Source of the DNA: Streptomyces sp. NBC_00247
GTDB taxonomy: Bacteria > Actinomycetota > Actinomycetes > Streptomycetales > Streptomycetaceae
Length of the DNA stretch: 64,000 bases
Direction: 5' to 3'
NCBI RefSeq assembly: GCF_036188265.1
Contig: NZ_CP108093.1
Location: 4,422,001 to 4,486,000, forward strand
Shown here piece after piece: positions 51,348-60,168 of the stretch; within the stretch, counting starts at the first letter, position 1; each line of letters begins with the position of its first letter. The position numbers and the translations under genes are program-made. The notes beneath the pieces are model-generated. The model was not told where the DNA came from and searched no databases. It saw only the letters and a list, made by a program, of their open reading frames with translations.

Positions 51348-52724
51348 ATGGACGACCGGGACGATCTCCTCGCACGGCTTCGGGCGGGCCTGCCCGCCGA
51401 GGCCCTCCTCACCGACCCCGACGTCACCGCGTCGTACGCGCGCGACATGGCGAGCTTCTGCGACGCCGGAGCACCCCTGGTGGTCGTGCTCCCGCGCACC
51501 GTCGAGCAGGTCCAGCACGTCATGCGCACCGCGCACGCGCTGCGCGTACCGGTGGTGCCGCAGGGGGCACGTACCGGCCTCTCCGGCGGCGCCAACGCCA
51601 GTGAGGGCTGCGTCGTGCTCTCCCTGGTGAAGATGGACCGGATCCTGGAGATCAGCGCCGTCGACCGGATCGCCGTGGTCGAACCGGGCGTCGTCAACGC
51701 CGACCTCTCCCGCGCGGTGGCGGAACACGGCCTCTCCTACCCGCCGGACCCCTCCAGCTGGGAGACCTGCACCATCGGCGGGAACATCGGCACCGCCTCC
51801 GGCGGCCTGTGCTGCGTCAAGTACGGCGTCACCGCCGAGTACGTCCTCGGCCTCGACGTCGTCCTCGCCGACGGGCGGCTCCTGACCACCGGCCGCCGCA
51901 CCGCCAAAGGCGTGGCCGGATACGACCTCACCCGGCTCTTCGTCGGCTCCGAGGGCAGCCTCGGGATCGTCGTCAAGGCGGTCCTCGCGCTCCGCCCCAA
52001 GCCGCCGCGCCGACTCGTCCTCGCCGCGGAGTTCCCCTCGGCGGCGGCAGCCTGCGACGCCGTCTGCCGGATCATGGAGCGGGGACACGCCCCTTCACTC
52101 CTCGAACTGATGGACCGTACGACGGTCCGCGCGGTGAACGCGACGGCCCACATGGGCCTGCCCGAATCCACCGAGGCGCTCCTCCTCTGCGCCTTCGACA
52201 CGCCCGACGCCCCCGCCGATCTCGCCGCGGTCGGGGTGCTCTGCACCGAGGCCGGAGCCACCGGAGTGGTGCCGGCCGACGACGCCGCCGAGTCCGAACT
52301 CCTGCTCCAGGCGCGGCGCATGGCCCTGCCCGCCCTGGAGACCGTCAGGCCGGCCACCATGATCGACGACGTCTGCGTACCGCGCTCCAGGCTCGGCGAG
52401 ATGATCGAGGGCACCGCAGCCGTCGCGGAGAAGTACGGCCTCACCATCGGCGTCTGCGCCCACGCGGGCGACGGCAACACCCACCCCGTGGTCTGCTTCG
52501 ACCCCGCGGACCCCGACGAATCCCGCAGGGCCCGCGAGTCCTTCGACGCGATCATGGCGCTCGGCCTCGAACTGGGCGGCACCATCACCGGCGAACACGG
52601 CGTCGGCGTCCTCAAGAAGGAGTGGCTCGCCCGGGAACTCGGCCCGGTGGGAATCGAGGTGCAGCGCGGGATCAAGGCTGCCTTCGACCCGCTCGGCATC
52701 CTCAACCCGGGCAAACTCTTCTGA
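51348..52724 (+). CDS. FAD-linked oxidase (glycolate oxidase / D-lactate dehydrogenase type)
   Basis: A 458-residue GlcD/Dld-type flavoprotein. The PCMH FAD domain reads VPVVPQGARTGLSGGANAS, WETCTIGGNIGTASGGLCC and FVGSEGSLGIVVKAVLALRP. The C-terminal domain has HAGDGNTHPVVCFD and GGTITGEHGVGVLKKEWL with LNPGKLF. It oxidises a 2-hydroxy acid such as glycolate or D-lactate and hands electrons to quinone. The Fe-S partner GlcF is absent, so it acts alone or with a distant subunit. ATG 51348 fits the family, although GGAGG is only one base before it, so a slightly different start is possible. Confidence 0.9.
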   Translation: MDDRDDLLARLRAGLPAEALLTDPDVTASYARDMASFCDAGAPLVVVLPRTVEQVQHVMRTAHALRVPVVPQGARTGLSGGANASEGCVVLSLVKMDRILEISAVDRIAVVEPGVVNADLSRAVAEHGLSYPPDPSSWETCTIGGNIGTASGGLCCVKYGVTAEYVLGLDVVLADGRLLTTGRRTAKGVAGYDLTRLFVGSEGSLGIVVKAVLALRPKPPRRLVLAAEFPSAAAACDAVCRIMERGHAPSLLELMDRTTVRAVNATAHMGLPESTEALLLCAFDTPDAPADLAAVGVLCTEAGATGVVPADDAAESELLLQARRMALPALETVRPATMIDDVCVPRSRLGEMIEGTAAVAEKYGLTIGVCAHAGDGNTHPVVCFDPADPDESRRARESFDAIMALGLELGGTITGEHGVGVLKKEWLARELGPVGIEVQRGIKAAFDPLGILNPGKLF

Positions 52725-52740
52725 GCCACCGGACGGGTTC

Positions 52741-53232
52741 TCAGGTCTCGTCGGTGTCCTGGGGTGCCTCGTCGGGGCCGAACGGATCGGCGAGCCACAG
52801 ATCGTCGGCGGGCAGCGGGGAGAGCAGCTCGGCGAGCTCCCGGTCGACGGCCTCGCCCCAGGGGCCCTCGTTCTCCGTCCCCGGCGGGACCATGCCGAGG
52901 GTCCGTTCCAGCCACGCCGACACCGAGGTGGACGGAACCTCCAGCAGGGCGTTGCCGTCGGGGGAGTTCAGCGCGACACAGATGACGTCGCGCAGCCCGA
53001 CCTTGGTCGGCCAGATCCGTACGTCCCCCTGCCCGCACGGCCGGAACACACCCTCCATCAGCAACTCCCGGGCGAACGTCCAGTGCACGGGCGACTGGGA
53101 CCCGACGTGGAAGACGATGTGCACCGCGTACGGGTCGTCCGCCCGGTACGTCAACCGGGCGGGTACGGGAATGGAGCGCTCGGGCGACAGGACCAGCTTC
53201 AGTTCCAGCTCACGTTCCACGACGTTGCCCAT
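52741..53232 (-). CDS. ssgG: SsgA-like protein, SsgG type
   Basis: A 163-residue SALP, a family confined to morphologically complex actinomycetes that controls septum placement and cell-wall remodelling in sporulation. Motifs: LTYRADDPYAVHIVFHVGSQ, SPVHWTFARELLMEGV and PCGQGDVRIWP. From memory ssgG is SCO2924 at this locus and is longer at the C-terminus than other SALPs, as here (LLSPLPADDLWLADPFGPDE). In S. coelicolor its loss skips septa. ATG 53232 is preferred although the frame opens at 53361. Confidence 0.88.
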   Translation of the reverse strand: MGNVVERELELKLVLSPERSIPVPARLTYRADDPYAVHIVFHVGSQSPVHWTFARELLMEGVFRPCGQGDVRIWPTKVGLRDVICVALNSPDGNALLEVPSTSVSAWLERTLGMVPPGTENEGPWGEAVDRELAELLSPLPADDLWLADPFGPDEAPQDTDET

Positions 53233-53446
53233 GAGATGCACGACCTTTCGATGCCCAGGGACCGGTCCCGCGACCGGCCCGCACAAGGAGAGAGCGCGCT
53301 CCCCGTCCGCGATGACGCGACTTGAAGAGAAAATCTTCGACGGGACCTGAAAGTGGCCCAAACACCAGGACCGGCCCGGGGGAAGGCGGTGGTCTGATAG
53401 ATGTTGACTCTTGTGTTGCGGCTACGAAGAGATACGGGACCCGCTG

Positions 53447-55015
53447 ATGAGCGCGCCAACTCCGGCACCCGGTGAGGACCGCCCCCGCGAGGGGTACTAC
53501 CCCGACCCCTCCATCCCCGGCTACGTCCGGTACTGGAACGGCGTTTCGTGGGTTCCCGGGACGAGCCGCCCCGCACCGGGGCAGGACGCGACGGCCTCCT
53601 CCGCCGCGGGAGCGGCCGTGGCGACCCACCACCAGGGCGCGGCCCCGGCCGCAGCCCCCGTGGAGGAGACCGGCCCGGTCTTCTTCGACGAGGAGGAAGC
53701 GGCCCAGGAAGCCGCCGGTACGGCCCGGTTCGACCCCTCCCAGCAGGCCCCCGTCCACCCGGGCGGCCTCCCCGTCGAACGCGCCCACCACCCCGAGCCC
53801 GCCTCCGCGTGGCAGGCCGACACCTCCCGGCAGGCCGGCTTCGGCGACGACGCCGACCGGCGCGTCTCCTGGGGCGGCGGCCGGCCGGGCGAGGGCCAGG
53901 TGCCCGGGCAGGGCGTCCGCGGCGCCGACCCGCGCGCCTTCGCCGAGACGGGCCAGGACCCGCGCCGCCCGGCGCTGCCGCACGGCGCCGCACCGGCCGC
54001 GCTGCCCGCCGGACGGGACGGCGGCCACGACGGCCCGGTCCACACCGCTTCCGACGCCCGCTCCGGCGCCCCGTCCTCCGGCGCCCCGTCCTCCGACGGC
54101 GCGGTCGTGCGCGCGGCGGGCCGGGAGGGGGCCGCCCCCGTCGCCCCGCCCGGCGAGATCCGCCCGGCCCCCGTTCCCTCCCCGTACCTGCCGCCCGCCG
54201 GTCCCCAGCGGCAGCGGCCCGTCCAGCAACAGGGTCCCGCTCCCGTACGCGAGGCCTTCCAAGCCCCGGGCGCGCAGGCCGGTCCCGGACAGGGCGCCGC
54301 CTCCTGGGCCCAGCCGCAGCAGGCCCAGCCGCTCCAGCAGACCCGGCCGCCCCAGCAGGCGCAGCACCCCCCGCTGGGGTACCAGCAGCCGCAGGCCGCC
54401 CAGCAGGCACCGGCTCCCGCCGGTCCCTTCGGCGGCCCCGCCCCGGCCGGGCCGCAGGCGCCGGACCAGCCGGTCGTGCCGTGGAAGCCGCCGGTGGACG
54501 ACCCGTTCCAGCAGATGGCCCGCGCCCAGTCGGCGGGCCGGCCCGCCGGGCTCGGCCGGCGGTTCGTCGCCCGGTTCCTGGACACGGTGGTGCTGGGCGC
54601 GCTCGTCGGCGCGGCGGGGTTCCCGCTGGTCACCGCCGCGATCGACCACATGGACGCCAAGATCGAGGCCGCGAAACTCTCCGGTCGCACGGTGACGGTC
54701 CATCTGCTGGACTCCACCACCGCCGGACAGCTCGGCGGGGTCCTCGCCGCCTTCCTCGTCGTCGGCTTCCTGCTGGAGGCCCTGCCGACCGCGAAGTGGG
54801 GCCGGACGCTCGGCAAGAAGCTCCTCGGCATCCAGGTGCGTGACGTCGAGTCCCAGGACGTGCCCACCCTGGGTGCCGCGCTGCGGCGTTGGCTCGTCCA
54901 CGGTCTCCTCGGGCTGCTGGTGATCGGTGTGCTCGACGCCGCGTGGTGCCTGTTCGACCGCCCGTGGCGCCAGTGCTGGCACGACAAGGCGGCCCGTACC
55001 TTCGTGGCGGGCTGA
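53447..55015 (+). CDS. RDD membrane protein with DUF2510 head and long low-complexity middle
   Basis: A 522-residue protein. Residues ~15-35 (GYYPDPSIPGYVRYWNGVSW) form a DUF2510 motif. Residues ~40-365 are Pro/Ala/Gln/Gly-rich with no fold. The C-terminal ~150 residues form an RDD domain (LGRRFVARFLDTVVLGALVG, TLGKKLLGIQVRD, RPWRQCWHDKAARTFV) with about three membrane helices and conserved Arg-Asp. Function unknown; RDD proteins are sometimes ion antiporters. It is followed 130 bp later by a second, simpler RDD gene, suggesting duplication. Confidence 0.82.
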   Translation: MSAPTPAPGEDRPREGYYPDPSIPGYVRYWNGVSWVPGTSRPAPGQDATASSAAGAAVATHHQGAAPAAAPVEETGPVFFDEEEAAQEAAGTARFDPSQQAPVHPGGLPVERAHHPEPASAWQADTSRQAGFGDDADRRVSWGGGRPGEGQVPGQGVRGADPRAFAETGQDPRRPALPHGAAPAALPAGRDGGHDGPVHTASDARSGAPSSGAPSSDGAVVRAAGREGAAPVAPPGEIRPAPVPSPYLPPAGPQRQRPVQQQGPAPVREAFQAPGAQAGPGQGAASWAQPQQAQPLQQTRPPQQAQHPPLGYQQPQAAQQAPAPAGPFGGPAPAGPQAPDQPVVPWKPPVDDPFQQMARAQSAGRPAGLGRRFVARFLDTVVLGALVGAAGFPLVTAAIDHMDAKIEAAKLSGRTVTVHLLDSTTAGQLGGVLAAFLVVGFLLEALPTAKWGRTLGKKLLGIQVRDVESQDVPTLGAALRRWLVHGLLGLLVIGVLDAAWCLFDRPWRQCWHDKAARTFVAG

Positions 55016-55144
55016 CCGCCTGTCACCTGCGGTCCGCCGCGAGGCGGCGGGCGTGGCCGTCGCCCGCCCCCGGTGGCTGACGGTCCGTCACTCGAAAGCA
55101 CCTGAGCCGTTGCGGGGCGGTGCGGGCCGGGGTGCACTGCCCGC

Positions 55145-55816
55145 ATGAGCAACGACGCGCCGACGCCCGGCCAGCCGCCCGAGGACGACGATCCGTTCCT
55201 CAAGAAGCCCCAGGACCCACCGCCGTCGTCGGGCTCGCCGTACGACGGCGCGCCTCCGCCGCCTCCGCCGCCCCCGCCGCCCTACGACCCGGGACCGTAC
55301 GGCGGCGGCCCGTACGGCGGGGCGGACCCGCTCGCGGGGATGCCGCCGCTCGGCGCGCCGGGAGTGCGGATCCTGGCGCGGCTGATCGACTTCCTGATCA
55401 TCTCGATCCCGCTCTATCTGATCTCGCTGCCCTTCGGCGGCGCGGTCGACGTCACCTCCGACAACGGCGACAGCGACGTGGGCAACGCCGTCACCAACAC
55501 GTACAGCGGACACCAGCTGATCTGGTCACTGATCGCGCTGGTCTGCTACGTCGGGTACGACACCTACTTCACGCACAAGGACGGCCGTACCCTCGGCAAG
55601 AGGCTGCTGAAGCTGCGCGTCGCGATGCTGAGCGACGGGAGCGTGCCCCCCACCAACGCCTCGCTGATGCGGGCGGTCGTGCTCTGGCTCCCGGCGCTCC
55701 TGTGCTGCCCGTGCCTGTGGTGGCTGATCAACATCGTGCTGATGTTCACCGACAAGCCGTACCGGCAGGGCCTGCAGGACAAGGCGGCCAAGACGGTCGT
55801 GGTCAGTGCCGGCTGA
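55145..55816 (+). CDS. RDD family membrane protein
   Basis: A 223-residue paralog of the preceding gene. A Pro-rich N-terminal tail contains a ten-Pro run after DGA. The RDD domain reads APGVRILARLIDFLIISIPL, TLGKRLLKLRVAM and KPYRQGLQDKAAKTVV, with a Cys-rich helix LLCCPCLWWL. The start is ATG 55145. Substrate or partner unknown. It ends 45 bp from a small leftward gene. Confidence 0.85.
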   Translation: MSNDAPTPGQPPEDDDPFLKKPQDPPPSSGSPYDGAPPPPPPPPPPYDPGPYGGGPYGGADPLAGMPPLGAPGVRILARLIDFLIISIPLYLISLPFGGAVDVTSDNGDSDVGNAVTNTYSGHQLIWSLIALVCYVGYDTYFTHKDGRTLGKRLLKLRVAMLSDGSVPPTNASLMRAVVLWLPALLCCPCLWWLINIVLMFTDKPYRQGLQDKAAKTVVVSAG

Positions 55817-55860
55817 GCGGTGCGCCGCCCGTGCGCGAGCGGAGGACGCCGCGCGGAGGC

Positions 55861-56145
55861 TCAGCGCCGCACGCGCCGGCCGGCGCGCTCCTCGGCCGCC
55901 TCGCCCTCCCGGGGCGTGCGGGCGACGGCCCGGTACGGGCGGGGGGCACCGGCCGGGACCGGGCCCCGGGCCCGGCGGAGCGTGGGGGCGGTCACCGCCA
56001 CCAGTACCCCCAGGGCCAGCGCCGCGAGGCAGACGGCGCCCACGGTGGCCGACGACGAGGCGCCGGACACGAGCAGCAGGGCGAACGTGACAAGGACGAC
56101 GGTGGCGCAACCGTAGACGAGTTGTGCGGCAGTCGGACGCGGCAT
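55861..56145 (-). CDS. Small two-helix membrane protein
   Basis: A 94-residue protein with two predicted helices (VYGCATVVLVTFALLLVSG and VGAVCLAALALGVLVAVTAP) and a basic cytoplasmic tail (RRARGPVPAG ... ERAGRRVRR). The helix hairpin with a positive tail is common in Streptomyces hypothetical membrane proteins. There is no recognised family. It is convergent with the RDD gene and divergent from the M6 protease gene. Confidence 0.7.
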   Translation of the reverse strand: MPRPTAAQLVYGCATVVLVTFALLLVSGASSSATVGAVCLAALALGVLVAVTAPTLRRARGPVPAGAPRPYRAVARTPREGEAAEERAGRRVRR

Positions 56146-56505
56146 GGCGGTATCCGTCCTGGAGGTCGTCGGATGTGGACCCGCCCGCGCATCGGGACGG
56201 TTCTACGACGGTGGATGCCCGTGCGGGCCACGGATAAGCATGACCTAACCCCCAACGCCGGTGCACGGGGGGCGCATTGGCTCACGACATGTGCCAAGGT
56301 GGCTGAACGACGCGCCGGTTGGCCGAACATCGATTGTCCGGATACCGGAAGGCGGCTCCTGCATAGTGCACTTGGCCGGTTCAAGTCAAGATCTGTCTTT
56401 TCTCCAGCAACTCCGATCGAATGTCGTCACTTGTGACGCGTCCACGTGCGCGCGGCCCTCAAACACCCCCTGGCCGCGCACGCGAACGCCCGGGGAGGAC
56501 ATCAG
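56146..56505. other. 360-bp spacer upstream of the M6 protease gene
   Basis: No coding evidence. It is comparatively AT-rich between 56220 and 56420, consistent with promoters for both divergent genes; I cannot assign firm -35/-10 pairs. Confidence 0.4.
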
Positions 56506-58905
56506 GTGACCAGTAAGAGAAGCGGCATCCGCGCTGCTGCGGTTGTCGTGGCCATGGCCGCGAGTGCCGCCACCGCGTCGACGTTCTTCGTCGCGCAGGC
56601 GGCGCAGCCGACGCCATCGGCAGGCACGTCCCTCGCCGAGAGCCGGGACCCGGCTCCGGAGAAGGCCGAGGACCACAACCTCGAAGGCCCGTTCAGCGAG
56701 AAGCAGAACAGCGAGCGCCAGGCTGCTCTGGAGCAGGTCATCTCGGGCGACAAGAAGGTGACCGACCGCAACGGTTCCAAGGTCGTCAAGCTCGACAACA
56801 AGAAGTACGTCGAACTCGGCCGCGAGAAGACCGACAAGATCTTCACCATCCTGGTCGAGTTCGGTGACCAGGTGGACAACTCGACCCTCTTCGACCCGGA
56901 CGGCTCCGGACCCGAGGCGCCGGTCGTCAAGTACGGCGGTACGCCGGGTCCGGCGCACAACCAGATCGCCGAGCCGGACCCGAAGAAGGACAACAGCACC
57001 GCCTGGCAGGCCGATTACAACCAGGCGCACTTCCAGGAGCTGTACTTCGGCACCAGCGCGTCCTCCAACTCGCTGACCAAGTACTACGAGAAGACTTCCT
57101 CCGGCCGCTACTCGGTCAACGGCGAGGTCTCCGACTGGGTCAAGATCCCTTACAACGAAGCCCGGTACGGCTCCAACTACTGCGGAGCCAGCAGCTGCGC
57201 CAGCGTGTGGGACGCCGTCCGCGACGGGGTCAACGCCTGGACCGCGGACCAGAAGGCCAAGGGCTCCACCACGGAGCAGATCAAGGCCGACCTGGCCCAG
57301 TACGACCAGTGGGACCGCTACGACTACGACGCCGACGGCAACTTCAACGAGCCCGACGGCTACATCGACCACTTCCAGATGGTCCACGCCGGCGAGGACG
57401 AGTCGGCGGGCGGCGGCGTCCAGGGCGAGAACGCCATCTGGGCGCACCGCTGGTACGCGTACGGCACCAACGCCGGGGCGACCGGTCCGGCCGCCAACAA
57501 GGCCGGTGGTGCGCAGATCGGCGACACCGGCATCTGGGTCGGCGACTACACCGTCCAGCCCGAGAACGGCGGACTGGGCGTCTTCGCCCACGAGTACGCC
57601 CACGACCTCGGCCTGCCGGACCTCTACGACACCTCCGGCGGCGGCGAGAACTCGGTCGGGTTCTGGTCCCTGATGTCGGCCGGCTCCTGGCTCGGCCGGG
57701 GCCAGGGCGAGATCGGCGACACCCCCGGCGACATGACCGCCTGGGACAAGCTGCAACTCGGCTGGCTGGACTACGACACGGCGAAGGCCGCGACCAACTC
57801 CACGCACAAGCTGGGCGTTTCGGAGTACAACACCGCCAACAAGCAGGCGCTGGTCGTCAACCTCCCCGACAAGGAGGTCACGACCACCGTCGTCGCGCCG
57901 GCCCAGGGCGCCAAGCAGTGGTGGAGCGGCAGCGGCGACAACCTGTCGAACACGCTGACCCGTTCGGTCGACCTCACCGGCAAGACGTCCGCCTCGCTCG
58001 ACTTCTCGGGCTGGTACGACATCGAGGCCGAGTACGACTACCTCTACACCGAGGTGTCCACGGACGGCGGCACCAACTGGACCGCCATCGACGGCACGGT
58101 CGACGGCAAGGAACTGCCGCGCGACGCCAGTGACAAGCCCGGTCTGACCGACGTCTCCGGTGCCTACAAGAAGCTGTCGTTCCCGCTCGACGCCTACGCG
58201 GGCAAGAAGATCGACCTCCGCTTCCGCTACTCCTCCGACGGCGGAGTGGCCGGAAAGGGCTTCACCGCCGACGCCCTCACCATCAGCGCCGACGGTGCCG
58301 TCATCTTCTCGGACGACGCCGAGGGCGACGACAACGGCTGGACGTCGAAGGGCTTCTCGCGGATCGGCGGGTCGTTCACCAACGACTACCCGCAGTACTA
58401 CATCGCGGAGAACCGCCAGTACACCTCGTACGACGAGACCCTCAAGGTCGGCCCGTACAACTTCGGGTTCTCCACCACCCGCCCGGACTGGGTCGAGCAC
58501 TACGCGTACCAGAACGGCCTGATGGTCTGGCTCTGGGACACCTCGGAGGTCGACAACAACACGTCCGTCCACCCGGGCACGGGTCTCATCCTGCCGGTGG
58601 ACTCGCACGCCAAGCCGCTGAAGTGGACCGACGGAACGATCCTGAGGAACAAGATCCAACCGTTCGACGCCCCGTTCAGCTGGTACCCGAACCAGGGCTT
58701 CACGCTGCACAACGCGGACGTGGCGCTGAAGATCAAGCCGACCCTCGGCGTCCCGCTCTTCGACGACCACAAGGGCACCTACTGGTACGCCGAGAACCCG
58801 ACCGGAAGCGTCAAGGTCGCTGACACCAACACGCGTCTCACCATCGTCAACGAGCCGCTCAGCGGCTCGACGATCACCGTGAAGGTCGGCCCCTCGGCCA
58901 AGTAA
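56506..58905 (+). CDS. Secreted M6 metalloprotease (immune inhibitor A family)
   Basis: A 799-residue exported zinc protease. The signal peptide AAAVVVAMAASAATASTFFV is cleaved after AQAAQ, and a pro-region runs to ~110. The catalytic motif is H362-E363-Y-A-H366 in HEYAHDLGLPDL, followed by the downstream Met turn SLMSAGSW. C-terminal domains (about 460-799) have beta-sandwich, carbohydrate-binding-like features (LDFSGWYDIEAEYDYLY). It would digest extracellular proteins. GTG 56506 has GGGGAGGAC upstream. A strong terminator follows. Confidence 0.93.
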   Translation: MTSKRSGIRAAAVVVAMAASAATASTFFVAQAAQPTPSAGTSLAESRDPAPEKAEDHNLEGPFSEKQNSERQAALEQVISGDKKVTDRNGSKVVKLDNKKYVELGREKTDKIFTILVEFGDQVDNSTLFDPDGSGPEAPVVKYGGTPGPAHNQIAEPDPKKDNSTAWQADYNQAHFQELYFGTSASSNSLTKYYEKTSSGRYSVNGEVSDWVKIPYNEARYGSNYCGASSCASVWDAVRDGVNAWTADQKAKGSTTEQIKADLAQYDQWDRYDYDADGNFNEPDGYIDHFQMVHAGEDESAGGGVQGENAIWAHRWYAYGTNAGATGPAANKAGGAQIGDTGIWVGDYTVQPENGGLGVFAHEYAHDLGLPDLYDTSGGGENSVGFWSLMSAGSWLGRGQGEIGDTPGDMTAWDKLQLGWLDYDTAKAATNSTHKLGVSEYNTANKQALVVNLPDKEVTTTVVAPAQGAKQWWSGSGDNLSNTLTRSVDLTGKTSASLDFSGWYDIEAEYDYLYTEVSTDGGTNWTAIDGTVDGKELPRDASDKPGLTDVSGAYKKLSFPLDAYAGKKIDLRFRYSSDGGVAGKGFTADALTISADGAVIFSDDAEGDDNGWTSKGFSRIGGSFTNDYPQYYIAENRQYTSYDETLKVGPYNFGFSTTRPDWVEHYAYQNGLMVWLWDTSEVDNNTSVHPGTGLILPVDSHAKPLKWTDGTILRNKIQPFDAPFSWYPNQGFTLHNADVALKIKPTLGVPLFDDHKGTYWYAENPTGSVKVADTNTRLTIVNEPLSGSTITVKVGPSAK

Positions 58906-58927
58906 TCCGCATCACCGCAGGTCAGAA

Positions 58928-58972
58928 CATGATCGGCCGTTGCCCCCTGGCGGGCAGCGGCCGATCGTGTTT
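58928..58972 (+). terminator. Terminator of the M6 protease gene
   Basis: An 18-bp stem (58928-58945 with 58952-58969, two G-T pairs) ends in TTT. Confidence 0.9.
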
Positions 58973-59028
58973 AGGTGCCTCTTATTCCGATCCTTATTGA
59001 CACGACGTCTCACGGGGGAGCGCGAACC

Positions 59029-59373
59029 ATGGCAGGCGGAGGATTCAGCAGATTGCCGGACGGCTCGGTGGTGGTGGCACTCACCCTGGCCCGTCCGCCC
59101 CACGGGGCCCGTCCCGGCGCCCCCGTACGCGTACTCGTCCACGCGGCGAACCGGGCCCGCGCCCTCACCCGGCTGCGCAACCTCGGGCTGCGCGCCGTCT
59201 ACCTCCGGGGCAACACCCAGCCGCCCACCCCGGACGAGATCACGGCGGTGCTGCACCACCCGGACGGCCTGCTCTGGCGGGACGCCCCGCAGGCCGCCCA
59301 GGAGCTCTGGCACCCCATACGCGCGCTGATGGGCCCGGCCGGCCACCCGGGGCCGGCCAGGCCCGCCGCGTAG
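59029..59373 (+). CDS. Conserved hypothetical protein (114 aa)
   Basis: The basic protein has LPDGSVVVALTLARPPHGAR, VRVLVHAANRARALTRLRNL, then GLRAVYLRGNTQPPTPDE and TAVLHHPDGLLWR. The strand-helix alternation suggests a small alpha/beta fold; no family is recognised. GGGGGAG lies about 9 bases before ATG 59029. It is monocistronic and convergent with pncA. Confidence 0.7.
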   Translation: MAGGGFSRLPDGSVVVALTLARPPHGARPGAPVRVLVHAANRARALTRLRNLGLRAVYLRGNTQPPTPDEITAVLHHPDGLLWRDAPQAAQELWHPIRALMGPAGHPGPARPAA

Positions 59374-59431
59374 GCCGTGAACCGGCCGGACGGGCCGCTC
59401 TTTGGCCGGGCGGCTCACTCCGGCCGGATTC

Positions 59432-60028
59432 TCACTCCGGGCGGGCGACGACCGGCTCGCCGGAGAGTTCCACACCCGCGGCGCGGAGCTCCTCCAGGGC
59501 CCGCACGGTGGTGGGCGCCGCGACACCCGCCGTCAGGTCCAGCAGGACATGGGTGGTGAAGCCCTCGCGCGCGGCGTCCAGCGCGGTCGCCCGCACGCAG
59601 TGGTCGGTGGCGATGCCGACCACGTCGACCTCGGTGACCTCGTGGTCGCGGAGCCACTGGGCCAGCCCCACCTCGTTCTCGTCGAGCCCCTCGAAACCGC
59701 TGTACGCCGCCGCGTACGCCCCCTTGTCGAACACCGCGTCGATCGCCCCGGAGGCCACGGCGGGCGCGAAGTTCGGGTGGAAGCCCACCCCCTCCGTACC
59801 GGCGACGCAGTGCACCGGCCACGAGTGCTCGAAGTCGGGCGTGGCGGAGAAGTGGTCGCCCGGGTCCACGTGGTGGTCACGGGTGGCCACCACGTGGCGG
59901 TAACCGGCCTGGGCCTCACCGATCAGATCGGTGATCGCGGCGGCGACGTCGGCGCCGCCCGCCACGGCGAGGCTGCCGCCCTCACAGAAATCGTTCTGAA
60001 CGTCCACGACGATCAACGCGCGGTGCAT
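59432..60028 (-). CDS. pncA: Nicotinamidase PncA
   Basis: A 198-residue amidohydrolase that turns nicotinamide into nicotinate for NAD salvage. The triad D9 (VVDVQNDF), K102 (FDKGAY) and C144 (TDHCVRATAL) is in place. Metal residues are in RDHHVDPGDHF, and the cis-peptide GIATDHCV is present. It acts directly before PncB, the neighbouring gene, but 140 bp apart. The enzyme also activates pyrazinamide. The start is ATG 60028. Confidence 0.95.
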   Translation of the reverse strand: MHRALIVVDVQNDFCEGGSLAVAGGADVAAAITDLIGEAQAGYRHVVATRDHHVDPGDHFSATPDFEHSWPVHCVAGTEGVGFHPNFAPAVASGAIDAVFDKGAYAAAYSGFEGLDENEVGLAQWLRDHEVTEVDVVGIATDHCVRATALDAAREGFTTHVLLDLTAGVAAPTTVRALEELRAAGVELSGEPVVARPE

Positions 60029-60168
60029 GGCGGGTGTCCTTCGGTGGGGGAGCGGATGACGTGACGGGGGGTGGGGTACCGAGCACCGGACACACCCTAA
60101 GCAATTCGGCTCGGGCACGGGAGGCGTTGGCGCCCGTCCGGCACGGACCGGCCGGCCCCAGCCCGAGC

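Noticed and set aside
53404..53430. TTGACT promoter for the DUF2510/RDD gene
   Set aside because: The -35-like word has no convincing -10 at 16-18 bp spacing.
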